Origin: Cruorifilaria tuberocauda
Taxonomy: Eukaryota; Nematoda; Chromadorea; Rhabditida; Onchocercidae
DNA: 64,000 nucleotides
Direction of reading: 5' to 3'
NCBI GenBank assembly: GCA_013365365.1
Contig: JABVXU010000007.1
Span: 186,001-250,000 of the forward strand
In this document: in pieces, positions 12,301 to 23,993 of the stretch
How the letters are laid out: every line of letters begins with the position of its first letter
Position numbering within the stretch: position 1 is the first letter of the stretch
The notes under the pieces: model-generated
What the model was told of the DNA's origin: nothing
What the model saw: only the letters and a program-made list of their open reading frames with translations
The model's database searches: none
Program-made: the position numbers and the translations under genes

Positions 12301-13491
12301 CGAAAAAATTACAATTAGAAATTATAATATAGCTTTATAGAAAAATTATATAATCTAGCAGAAATAAATAAAATAATAATATAATATAACTAGAAATAAA
12401 TTATAAAAATTATAACTAGAAAATGATTTTTGTTTTTTATTAGGAAATTTAAATTTCAGCCAAATGGCCGTGTCCGTTTTGAGCTTGCGGAAGCACATTA
12501 TAAATGTGACCCAGCATGTGAAGAATATGTTGAAGTGAAGCATAAACTCGATTTGCAAGTTACAGGATTTCGCTCATGCTGTTTACCAGTCGAAGGTGAA
12601 TTTGTTTCTGAAGGTGAAATGCTAATTATAATTTCACGTGCTTCCAGAATTTCACATTTCACTCTACGATTTATTAAAGGTATGGTTTTTTTTGTTTTGT
12701 TTTTGTTTTCATTGTAAGATTCTTTACAATATTAATTTGCTTTTGATTTATTGAAAATTGCAATTAATTTTGTTTGCAGCGAAAATAAAAAATATTATTG
12801 TATGATAATCATTCCACACTGCAAAGTACTTATCGTATTATAATGGATCTATTCAAAATTATATAATTAAAGCGTAAATTTTTTTCTGAACTGGAAATTT
12901 TTAGATATTTTAAAGCTTCAATTTATTATGAAAATATCATTGATAAATAATTTTAAATTATTACTGATAAATTAAAATATTTTAAAATCCAAGTTTTGCT
13001 CCTTAATGAAACTGTCATGATAGACGGATCCAACCATATTTTGCATTTAGCCGTTACATCGTATCATACTGATATAATTAGCGCATCCAATAATGGTGTA
13101 GTTGGTACCATCATTATCATTATTATCATTCGATACAGTGCAGATATCAGAATCTTTTTTAGATCATTCAACAAGAGCAACAACAACAAAAACGACAACA
13201 ACAACAGCAACAACAACGACAACAACATATTCAACAACAGTAACAGCAATCCCGATGAAAATTAATTACACTCAACTATGTCAATGTCCAGTAAAACGAA
13301 TTACTTCTCTTAACTGCAAAATTAGAAGACTTTATAATTGCAAATATATAGTAAGATATCAAAATCAAAATAGCTCACGAATAAATTCGAATTATTTCAC
13401 GCAACGTTCTATGTATACAAAACCTTCCGTGAAATCGTCGAATTACAGATCATATACTTATTACAGTTACAGGAGACGCTTAGCAATTTGA
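6397..13491 (+). CDS. astacin (M12A) metalloprotease with EGF and CUB domains, NAS-type
   Basis: Secreted zinc protease, about 660 aa. Exons: 6397-6487, 6700-6788, 6888-6999, 7111-7135, 7382-about 7514, 8052-8085, 8183-8408, 8816-8930, 9415-9481, 9822-10025, 10584-10714, 11046-11155, 11514-11599, 12460-12679, 13139-13491. Order: signal peptide (exon 1, TTTTAG acceptor just before the ATG); pro-region; FEND pro-segment resembling the astacin Asp-switch; dibasic RRKRK furin-type site before ISDPSFYW; catalytic domain with zinc motif [19 protein letters not shown] and Met-turn VMHYS; EGF-like module (CRNGGYP...[12 protein letters not shown]); CUB domain (CGYERL...CYWRIS...); then a Thr-rich run and a basic Tyr/Cys tail. 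NAS proteases of this type process cuticle collagens or matrix in nematodes (family knowledge). Oddities: the exon 5/6 phase does not join (unresolved small exon?), and exon 8 lacks an in-frame GT donor. AATAAA lies at 13638. The family is certain; the exact N-terminal exon set is not. Confidence 0.85.
9500..9790. repeat. diverged tandem repeats in an astacin intron
   Basis: The intron between the GCET exon and the zinc-motif exon carries repeated variants of a 30-45 base unit built from AAAATGA(C/T)A and ACTGATATATAC. Copies are imperfect and AT-rich; no transposon ends were seen. Confidence 0.5.
13168..13250 (+). repeat. AAC/ACA trinucleotide tract coding for poly-threonine
   Basis: Interrupted (ACA/ACG/ACT)n tract inside the last astacin exon, read as Thr-rich sequence in the chosen frame. 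Such a tract is prone to length change by slippage. Confidence 0.7.
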
Positions 13492-15011
13492 ATATTTCTG
13501 ATAAAAATTTAATTGATTTCTTATAAAGAATCGATTGATATTTGAAATGAAAAATTGAAAAAAAAGGAGTTATCGAATCGTTTTATTTTTTCCTTCAAAT
13601 TCTTTTATTACGTGTAATTTAATTTGAAAAGAAAATGAATAAATAGACTGCAAAGATTTTGTTGATAATTGACAGCGAAAAAAAGAAAAAAAAACTAATT
13701 TTAAATGGCAACTTCCAAATTTTTCTTGTCACAGTAATGATCGACAAGTAAATGAATTTTCAAATGCATTCATTTTCTCTTCAATTGTTGTTATCAGAGA
13801 TAAACAAAGAATTTTTTTTTCAAATTTTTATTTTTTGAAAAATTTCATTAGTTGCAACTAAGCAATTACATTTTACAGAATTTATTGTTCATATTTTACA
13901 AACACAATGAGTTAGCATTTTGATTGAAATTTAAATATTTATGCCAATTCTTAGTTGTTCGACTCAATTTTATTACTGAATAAATTCTATTGTATATTAT
14001 TTTTATCAATAAAGAATATAATTAGATGTCTGAATGTTTGTGCTCTAATTTATTCACTAAAGCAAAAAATAAAATTAAAATTTGATAGTTAAAACTCACG
14101 AAAAAAAATAATTGAAAAATTAAGGTAAAAAAACCATAGTTTTATTATAGAGTATTACAACTATTTGAACTGAAATCTGATTATCAAAGTTATCTAATAA
14201 TAAAGAATCAGAATGAGAAGAAGTGAAAAATTTTCAAATGAGAAAACATTTCAAAGTACAAGCAAAACATGCACATGCACATACATATGCGTATGTAGTT
14301 AGGATCAAATATTCAGAAAATATAATTTTAAGTTAGTAATTGATTACGTTTTATACTGTTTATCTCACTGTATCATAAAAACGCAGAATAGTAAAATCGT
14401 CGAGTACTTTTTTCATGAAAATATAAATTCGCATTTTAATTTAACTGAAATTACTTTACTAATGTTATTTTAACTAATATTAATTCCGCTTTACTGGATT
14501 TCAATTCTGGAAAGTAAATTTCAAAAATTCATAAGTGCTTTGAGATGTAAAGAGAGGAGGATCAGAAAAGCTTCGTGACACTCTTTTCATTCTTCATGAG
14601 TGCAGGCGCTACTGTACTAAATGGATCATTCAACATTTGTTTACGTTTTCAGCGGATATTTCCAATATCTCCATTCAAATTTATTTTAATCTTCTATTGA
14701 GAAATTTTTTTGTCGATGTATTTTTCCCTATGAATACAAAGATAGCATTACTTTTAGATTGATAACGATAAGTGAAAACTGCAATAGATAATTGAGAAAT
14801 AAATTATCTAATCAATTCAGGCATAATATTCTATTTGAAAAGAATACTGTTATGTAAAGATGAATATAAATGGTTGATATGTCGCCAGTGACAGCAAATT
14901 TTTTTGTTTTTTAAATTCCTTATTTTTTCATTTCAAATTTTTTTTCAAATTTCAGATAATTAGATGAAAATGCCAATTTAATTTCATTAAGAATGCCTAT
15001 GGTTACTGAAT
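13492..15011. other. intergenic, astacin 3' flank and ground-like 5' flank
   Basis: Contains candidate polyadenylation signals for the astacin gene (AATAAA at 13638-13643 and further copies near 13980 and 14010). Otherwise AT-rich, with a short CATGCACATGCACAT tract near 14270. No coding exon was recognised. Confidence 0.45.
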
Positions 15012-15121
15012 ACCATTGGAAATTACAATGAATTACCATTTAATTCCATTGTTAAAATGATTGATAACCATTGGAAATTACAATGAATTACCATTTAATT
15101 CCATTGTTAAAATGATTGATA
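15012..15121. repeat. 55-bp tandem direct duplication
   Basis: Two essentially identical 55-base units abut (15012-15066 and 15067-15121), each starting ACCATTGGAAATTACAATGA. They end about 50 bases before the start codon of the ground-like gene, just before its TTTCAG acceptor region. Confidence 0.9.
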
Positions 15122-15171
15122 AAAACTAAATAAGATATTGTTTCAGAAGATCTTGATAAGTAATTTCATTC

Positions 15172-16677
15172 ATGCTAATATTTGTGATACTATCAACAAC
15201 TGAAGCATATTTCCTGAAATCTCTGCAATCACAACCTTGGCAACTGTATCCATGTCATCATCATTCACGAGCAAGATTTTGTCGACTGCCAATACCGCCA
15301 TATCCCACACCATCACATACCATTCATTCCTGTTCTCCATCTTTACCGTCTTATCCACCACCGAAACTTCCATATCGTTTACCTTTACGTCCATCACGTC
15401 GTCCATTCTGTCCTGTATTTTATTCACCATGTCCACTATCACCAGTATCTTGTCCTTTATCGTGTCCACTATCATCATCATTCTCCTCTCCTAGTCCTCC
15501 TGCAGCTTCACCACCTCAGCATTATGATGGTTTAAGACCGATTAGTTCCAGTTTTACTAAATATGCATCTTACTTAAAGAGACCATCTGAAAACTATAAA
15601 AGTCAACAATTTGATGATAATCATACGAATGATATTAAAAACTTGACCAGTTTACTACATTCCCCATCTCCTGAAAAACCGGAACCAACTGAATTACTTC
15701 CATCCGGTCAGCAATTCAATCAACCGTCTGATACTTATTTGCCAAGCATTATCAATGAAAATGTATCAATTCCTTCGGAACAACAGTTACGGAGACATGG
15801 AGTTAAATATCTGATAAAAAGTAACTGTTCATCGAATGATAGTAATTGTATTAACGATGACTTCGCTGTGCCACCAGAGGTATTAAAATTAAACTTATTC
15901 ATTTTTGATTTAATCCACTAAATATTGAATTAATTATTAAATTCTTTTGAATCTAATTTATACTTCCCTTGAAAGAGTTCGGGAGTTAAGCAGCAATTTC
16001 ATGAAATATTTTATGTTTTATGAGATATAGATTTTCTGTTTATGCAGAATAACTGCTGTACAAATTGCTCCGTTCCATGTCGTTTTCGATATCTAAGAAA
16101 GACATCACTTGCAAGCAATCAAGTTCAAGAAGTGGATCCGGTCTGCAATAATGAATTACTGAAACAGATCATTGATAAAGTTCGTAATTTTTTTTGTTGC
16201 AAAAGTATGGATTATTTCCCAGTAAAAGTTAAATTTAAAATATAGATTCTTGAAATAGTTTATGAACATCACGACCTAATATTCATTAAAAGATTAACTA
16301 ATCTTGAACTAATTAAATCAATTAATCGTTACATCAAAGTTTCAAGCAAAAAAATTTTAGAATTTACAGAGAATAAATTTCATTCGTGCACAAAAAGTTC
16401 AGCTGTACTTTTTTACTGGTTTCACTGATGATCATTGATAAAGTTCGTAATTTTTTACTGGAAAAATTTATAGCAAATGGATGATGACATCAACAAATCT
16501 AAAATTCGAATAGAACGAATATCACGATGGTTTGTTGGAGGATTATTTGGAGTGATTTGCGGAAATGATGATTTTGCTTATATAATTCAAACGAAAGATT
16601 TTTGTCAACATCGAAAAGGAAACGTTACTTGCTATGTTTTTCGACCATTAGATTACAGTAAGATCAATATCCATTAG
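15172..16677 (+). CDS. ground-like (GRL, hedgehog-related) domain secreted protein
   Basis: 347 aa, exons 15172-15879, 16048-16179, 16474-16677, all joining in phase 0. It starts with a short signal peptide (MLIFVILSTTEA). Residues about 25-115 are rich in Pro, Ser, Cys, Arg and His with imperfect repeats (PLSPVSCPLSCPL), followed by a polar linker and a C-terminal ground-like domain. The domain shows the NNCCTNC start, the DPVCNNELLKQIID helix, an R-I-x-R-W...FGVICGNDDFAY core and the CQHRKGNVTCYVF end. Ground-like proteins are nematode extracellular proteins related to the hedgehog-related Groundhog/Warthog families, usually expressed in cuticle-forming or glial cells; ligand function is unproven. 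A TTTCAG acceptor lies about 25 bases before the ATG. AATAAA at 16765 is a plausible polyadenylation signal. Intron 2 contains a copy of the exon 2 end. Confidence 0.87.
16167..16456 (+). repeat. 27-bp duplication of an exon-intron boundary inside the intron
   Basis: The bases 16167-16193, which span the end of exon 2 and its GTTCGT donor, recur at 16430-16456, just before exon 3 (16474). The copy carries the same donor-like GTTCGTAATTT. Confidence 0.9.
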
Positions 16678-17076
16678 TGAGATAAGAAGTTAATTGCCTT
16701 AAATCTTTTTTTATACAAATATACAAATTTAACTGACCTACACTTTCCATTCACAGTAATTCCAAATAAAGTTTAAAATTTGAATTGAGAATGATATAAA
16801 GATTTATATTTCGCTTCATAAAATATTGAGAGATTTAATGACGAACCAAATAAATGCATCAGAAGTGTACAAGAGTTATAAGAAATAATATTTCAGCTTT
16901 CTTCTTACTTTGCAAAAGACGGCGACCATAAGAAAAAAATATAAAAAATAACGATTCAGAGTCACAAAAATAGCAGTTACATACAAGAATGCTCTATGTC
17001 TTCTAATCTAGCAATTTCATAAAGATGAACTTTGTAGACTAGAAATTGTATGCTGAGAAAAACCTAAAGAGTGTGT
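16678..17076. other. intergenic between convergent ground-like and RBX2 genes
   Basis: About 400 bases holding the 3' ends of two convergent genes. AATAAA at 16765 serves the plus-strand gene; nothing else was recognised. Confidence 0.5.
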
Positions 17077-17769
17077 TCAGTGACCCGTTCTTTGCACCTG
17101 CCAATCCTGCAAGAATCATAACAAATCACCTGTATAATGTAACTAATTATTTTTTTAATTAATTAAAGAAAGAAGTGAGTAACTTTATTATATTGTTAAC
17201 AGCAACTGCGACCTTCTATTCTTCCAAAAATGATTTCCTTTTGAACATATTAATAACAGAGAATTTATGTATAATATCAGATGTAGTCCACTGAATTATC
17301 TTAATAAATTCAGAATAATTCCATCTCCTCCGAAAAAAGGGATCTATGAGAAACTTTTGATTCCTTTACTACATATTAAAATATAGACATTCCTCAATTC
17401 AATAAAAATTCAAAATACCTGTTGACAGAGAGGGCAACGATTGTTCTGCTTTACCCATAAAGCCATACAGCAATTATGAAAAGAATGATTGCATTCACCC
17501 CATACTACAACACAATCATCTTGCTTATTTTCTGATTGGCATCGTAAGCAAGCATCTGGAAATTTTCATCAAAAAATTAATTAAAAAAGTTTCAATAAAT
17601 GATCGATAAGGATTTGTAATGAATGAATTATTAAATTACCCATTAATTGTACTCGACATATTGCACAAATGTCACATTCCACATCCCAAGTCCACATTGC
17701 TAATGCATTCCATTTTTTGAGTACAAATGGGCGTTGTTCAACCAATGCTGTATCTTTTGACCTTTCCAT
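17077..17769 (-). CDS. rbx-2: RBX2/RNF7 (SAG) RING-box subunit of cullin E3 ligases
   Basis: Exons 17769-17640, 17555-17419 and a 30-base terminal exon 17106-17077 (DWQVQRTGH then stop); about 98 aa. The match to RBX2 is very close: FVLKKWNALAMWTWDVECD, CDICAICRVQL, the RING-H2 block CVVVWGECNHSFHNCC, and WVKQNNRCPLCQQ. RBX2 recruits ubiquitin-loaded E2 to cullin-5-type ligases through its RING, with the N-terminal strand buried in the cullin (family knowledge). All zinc ligands are present. The ATG at 17769 gives MERSKDTALVEQRPF; the frame stays open upstream without another ATG, so an extra 5' exon cannot be excluded. It lies 366 bases downstream of the acyl-CoA oxidase stop on the same strand, close enough for co-transcription. 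Confidence 0.95.
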
Positions 17770-18088
17770 ATATTTAGCGGAATATTTATGCAACAAATTT
17801 GGACGTAAATAAAAATGACATTAATAATAAGAATTCAATTGCATACCAATAGCAAATTCATTCCCGTTTCACTCGAAGAGAATGATATTTACATTATTAA
17901 AACTGATTATAAATAAAAGCATTCAGACAAGTAAATTAGTAAAATAGATATTATAAAGAAAAGTACTCCTTACTGTAACAATATCGTCTAACTTTTTCAT
18001 GTTATAAAAGTTCTACAAAAATGATCAGAAAAAAAAGAGTGAAATCGGATTGAAAGCCGCAACATACGACAAATATTAGGCAATAACA

Positions 18089-18094
18089 TTTATT
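18089..18094 (-). terminator. AATAAA polyadenylation signal for acyl-CoA oxidase
   Basis: AATAAA on the minus strand 41 bases after the ACOX stop codon, at a normal distance for cleavage. It supports 18135 as the true end of the gene. Confidence 0.55.
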
Positions 18095-18134
18095 AAAAGA
18101 CATGAAAGAAATTAAGAAAATACAACTGAGAAAT

Positions 18135-21100
18135 TTAAATTTTTGATCGACCACTTTCCATCATTGGTCCCAAAAAGTTCTTGAATGTTGACAGCACCTG
18201 GAAAAAACAATGATGAAAGATAGCAACATTAATTGCTCAAGTGCTACAAAACACTGCATCTTTGTTGATCGTGAGATGTCTTATCTTTTCCTTCGAATAT
18301 AATCCTTATATATACATCAAGACAAATATTTCTCGCCTTGCAGATTTAATTCCTAATCAGCAGGACAGTCACTATTCCTAAAATCACAAACAAAATGATA
18401 AAAAATAAGCCTCTTTAATATACGATTGCAAACCATCTATTTTTTAGAAGCAATAATTTTGAAGAAGTCTGTGCATTAAAATTCCTAAACATTTACTTCG
18501 GTCTTATTCAACTCCGAATGTTTCGCCCATTCAAGCATTGCCGCATAAACATTACCATCACGTCGACCAAGAACAGAATGAAGTTCACGATCCGAAAAAT
18601 CAAATGAATCTACTATTGCTACAGCATCCGGACGTAAATTTCCCAATATTTCATAGATACCGCATTTTATGTTTTTCATTTGTTCGTCCGACATATAATC
18701 AGCCTTAAAAATGTTTACATAAGTAGCTGAGACGAATTTCATGTGATGCCCCTATTAAGAACAACATAAAGTTTTTTTTTTTAAAAAAGAAGAAAAAGTA
18801 ATTTAACGTCATTTTACTTATGCTTAATTTAAAGACATAAGATGAATTTATTACTGATTGTAAAAATTGAAAACCTTATTTATCGCTTCATATAACATTA
18901 TGTCAATCAGAGTTAATCGGTACGAGAGTAATAGTTGTGCTTGGTAACTTACTTTCCTAAAGGAATAACAATGCGTGGAAATCGCATGAAGCGAGTAAAG
19001 TTTGCCAATCAAATCCAATATTCGCATAATCTCTGGTTCAGTGCATTGTGCTATTTTCGAAAAGTAACTTTTTGCCATGAAACAGAGTATGTGTAACTGA
19101 AAATTATAAACATTAACCTGAAACTAAAATATTATCAATTTCAGTGTATCGCTCAGACGAAAATATGAAAATAAAATTTGGAAAGCAAAGATTTTGCACG
19201 ACTTTCGAAATCTCTCTCAATTAATACGAATTATGCGAATTTTTCCACAATATTTCCACAATTTATCAAATTTATTGGACAATGTCATCCATCTGTACAG
19301 TGTCGAATGCAACAAGCTGATGAGAAAGTTACTACATGATAAAATGATACATGCATGAAGACATCAATAATGCTCACCCGACTTGTTTGACACAGCTCAA
19401 CTGAAGCACTGTTCCATGCTTCTTCAGCAGAAAGATTATCTTTTTGAAGCTGTTGCAGATAATCATACGTGAAATATATCTATAAATTGATAAATAATAG
19501 AAAGCAATGAATGCAAGAAATATAACGACAAAGGACAACTATTGGTAATTCATTCATCAAGTGACTTGGCAAAAGACTCTCTTAAATTGTCTTAGTTTTC
19601 AGCACAGTAATTCAACTAATATGATAAATAAATGCCAATACAACTGTTTGTAGATCTATCAGTACTGCACTATATACCTTCAGGTCCTGATCGGCATCTG
19701 CAGTGACATGTTTCCAAGAAAGCTGATTAAAGAGCGAGATCACATTACGATTATAAAAAATTACTTGATTTCTAGAAGCTTGTTCGAAATCCTCAATCAA
19801 GTCCTTATATTTAGCTGTTTGCCAAACCCGAAAGCTAGACTTATACTTCCTACCACCGAGCAGGTATCTGGCAATTTCTGCTAGATGAGCATTGCCAGAT
19901 CGGATTTCTTTGATTGTTTTCATCAAAAAGCTGCAATACTAATATTTTATTACTGTGATCTAAATACCTTTAGTTTTTTTTACAAAATCAAAAAAATGGT
20001 TGAAGTTTAAATCGACCCACCGCGCAACCTGAAGCAGCATGACAATATTTTCCCCCTCATATGTACAGCCGGCAACGGCGTAAGAATAAATTTCTGGCAA
20101 ACCGGATGCATGAGAATAACCATGTCCACCGCATGCTAATCGACACTGTTCTATACCCTACATACAATTATCAAATATGTAATCTTTCAAGAATGACATG
20201 CATTTCTCGAGAATAAACTATTGCCTTTATGTGATTTAAAAATGAAAACTTGAATATAGTTATTGCCTTGAAACCTTATAAAAAAATATAGTATAATCAA
20301 AGGAAAATTACAGACTTTTGCGACCTCCCATGTGACGACAGCTTTGAAGCCTGCAGAGAGAATGTGTAATTCTTGTACCAATTCAGTAATACCATCCGAA
20401 AGTTGTTCGTTGACCTTAAATTCTTGAGTGTAAAGCATAATCTCTAGTTAGAAATGAATAATACGAAATGTAAATATCATCAATAACTTATAAAATGATC
20501 AAAAGAAAAACATTCATAATATCTTGCGAGATACTCCCGAAGTGAGGTCAAACAATACCCTCATATATAAATCTTTGACCTCCGTTGCGGCAAACAAAAA
20601 CACAAAAGACTGAGCAAGATAAGGTAGAATACGGTATTGTTGCGTTCGATAATCAAGTATTTGAACTTCTTTCGAACTGAAAACTTCTATCATTTTAGAA
20701 GTGGATAATATTAATATGATTTAATAGTACATAAAGGTTATAAATCTTATCGTAACCAAAACGATATTTAACAAAACACCTGATTAAGGACAGATTTTTT
20801 ACAACTTCAGTATTCTGAAAAAATAATTTGTTATAGCATGGTAAATCAAATCATACTTATATAGCAAAAGACTTGCCCAGGTTTCCATTCTCCTTGCCTT
20901 CTAATAGCAGAATAACGTACAGCTATTGTAACTGCTGCAGCCAAGTGCATAGCTTGTTCTCGTACCATAATTGATCGTACAAATACCATTGTACCATAAC
21001 GCAGTTTGGAATGTTTTGGAGCAATGTATTCACCATTTGATAAAACCTAACTATGCAAAAAAAATTTTGCAAACTTCATGAGATTATCAAACAGATAATT

Positions 21101-22602
21101 GTATACATAGATTATCAAAAAAGTTTACTTGCGAATAACGCATGAACATATTTTTACGTGGGATGCGATAATTGTTGAATATAAGAAAGCCGTTATCAAT
21201 GCCAGGAATACCCATTTTAGGACCAATATCTCCAATTGTGATGCCTGATTTAAGCATTTATGAAACTTACTCTAAAGAATAAGCTGTAAATATGATTGCA
21301 TTTAATCAAATAAGAGTAAGACTTTCTCTCAACTGATATTCATTCGCAATCTTTTAACATGTGTGAAACCGAGAGATTTTTTACACACACGAAAACATTA
21401 TTACTTAATTAATAAAAGCATTATTCGAAATATAAATTTAATCACCAGGCAAAGGCATGTGAGTCTCCAGATCCCTGAGTTGGACAATGAACATATGTAA
21501 GCCTTTATTGTTTCCGTTAATGATAAGTTGTGCAGGAATTATAGCATAATTTGATGATTTCCCAAGACCACCTGACCACCATTTTGTTGCCGAAACTGAC
21601 GGTGTATGTAACACGAATTCATCTGTTTTCTGATCATATGTTGCTGTTGTTTCCAATTTCGAAATATTAGTACCTTAAAGACGATAGTTAAATTCACATA
21701 TTTGCAGTACAATACAAAATTATTGCGGTCTTGGGAAATCATTATAGTCTGATAAAAGGCAAAACTTTATACTATAAATCAGAACTTTTTTTTTACATGT
21801 CAGATTGAAAAAAATTTATAAAGTGAAATTATAAACCATGTCCAAGCTCAGTCTGTGCATAAGTCCCAATAATGGATCGAGTAACAGCTAACGGAAGCCA
21901 ATAATCCAACTGTTCATCATCTGCTTGTCCTTGAATAGTTGGCATGAACATCGCGTAGTGCAACGACATTGCATGGAAATCACGTCCCATTATCAGACTA
22001 TAATTACCTAACTAATTCAAGGATGATAATCCAAACTAATCAATCAATTTTCCTTTTGTTTAAGATTCTGAAAATAATTTGCTACTAAACAAAAATAAAT
22101 TATACCTTTGAAAAAACATCCCTTCTTCGAACAAATCCGACTGATCAATAAATGCTATTTTATCGGTCATTGCCACGATCTGAGCAGAAGTATAACCATT
22201 ATTCGATGGTTTACTCAAAAAAAAAAGTGAAAGAATTCATATATTTAGATTCTGATCCCTATTTTTTCGAATCGGTTTCCGATTTAAACAGGTCTTTTTA
22301 TAATTTTTAACAATTACTTCTATAAAGAATAATAAAGACTAGAAAGTACAAAATAAAATTATTTAAAAAAAAACCTTTCGTGAATTATTTTCAACTCGTT
22401 CCTTACGATTCATGAATTCAGGTGGTATTGGATCTTGAAAATCTTGTTGAGACTCTACAAACTTTAATATTTCATGTCTTCTACGAAGCTTTTCTTCACC
22501 ACCGTGTATAAATGCAGCCAATTTACCAACCGAAAAAGATGCGTTTCGCCGTTCATTGGTAATATCTTCATTATCACCAGGTTCTATTAAATTCTGCCAC
22601 AT
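18135..22602 (-). CDS. acox: peroxisomal acyl-CoA oxidase (ACOX)
   Basis: FAD-dependent first enzyme of peroxisomal beta-oxidation (acyl-CoA + O2 to trans-2-enoyl-CoA + H2O2). 14 exons: 22602-22375, 22179-22106, 21997-21837, 21673-21446, 21244-21129, 21046-20877, 20676-20559, 20441-20316, 20157-20021, 19930-19678, 19479-19378, 19096-18953, 18751-18497, 18197-18135; 724 aa, every junction in phase. Seen: ERRNASF N-terminal block; [13 protein letters not shown] and [12 protein letters not shown] substrate/flavin region; ALKWW-like [32 protein letters not shown]; and [13 protein letters not shown] with the catalytic Glu. The last exon adds 20 residues ending SKI, a peroxisomal targeting signal type 1. 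The intron after exon 6 begins GCAAGT, a GC-AG intron. Nematode ACOX enzymes shorten lipid or ascaroside side chains (family knowledge); the substrate here is unknown. Confidence 0.95.
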
Positions 22603-23993
22603 TTTCCAATACTAATAATTTATTCCCTTCAACATATCTGAATATTTTGTCGTTGATTATTAAATTATTTGAGAGGGTTTCATAAAGAAATAAGCAATTA
22701 TAAATAACAAAATGCTTTCAAATTAATTTCAAAGCAGAAAAATATCATATAAAATATGTTAACATATACTATTGAATGGTTCTTAAGAAATATTCCATTA
22801 TCAACTGAAATGTTTGTATTATCAATAAAATATTACACATCACTCGTAATATAATCATAAAACAAATTAATTTTTAAACAACTAATAAGTAGAAAAAGAA
22901 AACAATGATATAGTCAATAAGAACTGTCATTTAAATATTATCGATAATGAAAAAAATGTATATATATCTATTGGTTGAATGATGGCACTATCTGTCTGTC
23001 TGTTGTTGATCACATACAAGTCAATACAAATCAAGTTTGGCAACCACACAACGTCTCATTCAATAACAACCATCGCATTCGAATTAATTGAGGTCATTAT
23101 CGTTAAATATATATATTAACTAACCATTTTCTCATTTCTTCATATCTTACTTGAGTTATAATATGTACTTCACAGCTTTTTAACTATTGATTAAAGCAAA
23201 AAGAGAAAAAGAAATTTTAGAAAAAGAAATCGCTTTTCCATGAAAAATATGAAGAAATAGACATGACATAATATAAATTTTAACATTTTAACGAAAAAAA
23301 AATTATTGAAAAAATTGATTTCATAAAAATATGTGATTACAATTCTCACTTCGACCGACAGTGTCCTATTAAGCACGTTCGATAACGGCGAAAAACAAAA
23401 TGAATGATCGTTAGATAAGAAGAAAGAAAAAATAAATTTCTGAAGTAGCGTTACGATGAAACGTAAGTGAAAAAGCGCTGTAAATCTTGTATAACACGTT
23501 TTGCATAACACAGATGGCTTTTAAGACTAAAAAATATAAGTGCAATTATTTCTTCACATGAACAACCCACAAAAAGTAGATATAAGTAATATTAAAATTA
23601 TGATTTTATATCATCTGGAATCACATAGCAAAAACGCGCGATGACTTTTGCAGTTCTAACAATTCAAAAATTCAATAACTTTATTCAAATTCAATTAACT
23701 AGAGTAACAAACAAAAGAACATTTAATTTAAAATGAAACATTTAAGCGTTTGTACTGTGTGGCAAATCGCCGCCAATTAATAAAATTTGTTTCATTTAGC
23801 AATATTGAATATCACTGATGTTTACTCGCAACTAGCTTGGTTTGTTTTAAAACTTAGTCCTACATATTATAGATATCTACTACCCAAAAACCACTCCGGT
23901 CCTGTCCTCATTCTTTCTTGTACCAATCAAGTAATGCAATTTATACATTCTATTTATCAAATATAAAAAACAGAAGCAAACATTGAAAACCTA
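22603..23993. other. intergenic between MTERF3 and ACOX
   Basis: About 1.4 kb, AT-rich, with no convincing exon on either strand. It must hold the ACOX promoter and the MTERF3 3' end. Confidence 0.45.

Noticed and set aside
15170..15481. Minus-strand open frame opposite the ground-like first exon
   Set aside because: It is a shadow of the Pro/Ser-rich coding strand, with Val/Asp/Met-rich composition and no splice support.
22180..22220. Upstream extension of ACOX exon 2 from a TTTTGAG acceptor
   Set aside because: Phase does not match exon 1, and the sequence does not align with other acyl-CoA oxidases; the CTCAG acceptor before 22179 does both.
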